A stretch of DNA of 5,627 nt, taken from assembly GCA_030832695.1 (NCBI GenBank), contig JAURIP010000109.1, positions 1 to 5,627 on the forward strand. The letters run 5' to 3'. The stretch is from Sediminibacterium sp. Its GTDB lineage: Bacteria > Bacteroidota > Bacteroidia > Chitinophagales > Chitinophagaceae. Shown here piece after piece: positions 5,618-5,627 of this stretch. Numbering within the stretch: position 1 is the stretch's first letter; every line of letters starts with the position of its first letter. The notes under the pieces are model-generated. The model was not told the DNA's origin, did no database searches, and was given only the letters and a program-made list of their open reading frames with translations. Made by a program: the position numbers and the translations under genes.

Positions 5618-5627
5618 ATGAAAAAGC

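Noticed and set aside
5577..5627. A standard TTTG/TAnnTTTG promoter for the carH-like gene
   Set aside because: A TTTG occurs on the minus strand, but at the proper spacing the -7 position falls on the start codon. The true promoter may begin outside the window.
1..5627. Insertion sequences, tRNA/rRNA genes, CRISPR arrays or phage genes
   Set aside because: No transposase, clustered spaced repeats, tRNA-like folds or terminal repeats were seen; nearly all bases belong to the seven crt-locus genes.

Overview
The window is a compact, one-direction (minus strand) carotenoid biosynthesis locus from a low-GC bacterium, almost certainly a member of the Bacteroidota (Sphingobacteriia/Chitinophagia/Flavobacteriia-like). 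The clues are AT-rich DNA, no recognisable Shine-Dalgarno sequence ahead of any gene, the gene set and order, and CrtI, CrtZ and CrtY proteins of the type typical of that phylum. The genus cannot be fixed from sequence alone.

Layout in order of transcription (right to left). At 5576-4698 lies a MerR-family regulator with a C-terminal cobalamin-binding module. It carries both diagnostic CarH motifs (W-x9-E-H and E-x-H-x-x-G), so it is probably an adenosylcobalamin-dependent light sensor. A 200-base, very AT-rich gap follows (4498-4697) with inverted repeats and a possible promoter. Then comes an unbroken six-gene run with gaps of only 3-12 bases: ECF-type sigma factor (4497-3997), phytoene desaturase crtI (3993-2488), phytoene synthase crtB (2482-1640), type I isopentenyl-diphosphate isomerase idi (1627-1100, GTG start), beta-carotene hydroxylase crtZ (1088-618) and lycopene cyclase crtY (611 to the left edge, cut after about 203 residues).

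Together the enzymes balance the C5 precursors (Idi), make phytoene from GGPP (CrtB), desaturate it to lycopene (CrtI), cyclise it to beta-carotene (CrtY) and hydroxylate it to zeaxanthin (CrtZ). No GGPP synthase (crtE) and no ketolase (crtW) is present, so GGPP must come from a gene elsewhere. The inferred control is that the CarH-like protein represses the sigma-crt operon, and perhaps itself, in the dark and is released by light.

The most interesting non-coding signal is a set of inverted repeats sharing TGTTTA/TAAACA half-sites. One lies just upstream of the regulator gene and two lie upstream of the sigma gene. These are good candidate operators of the regulator. No RNA genes, mobile elements or CRISPR arrays were seen.
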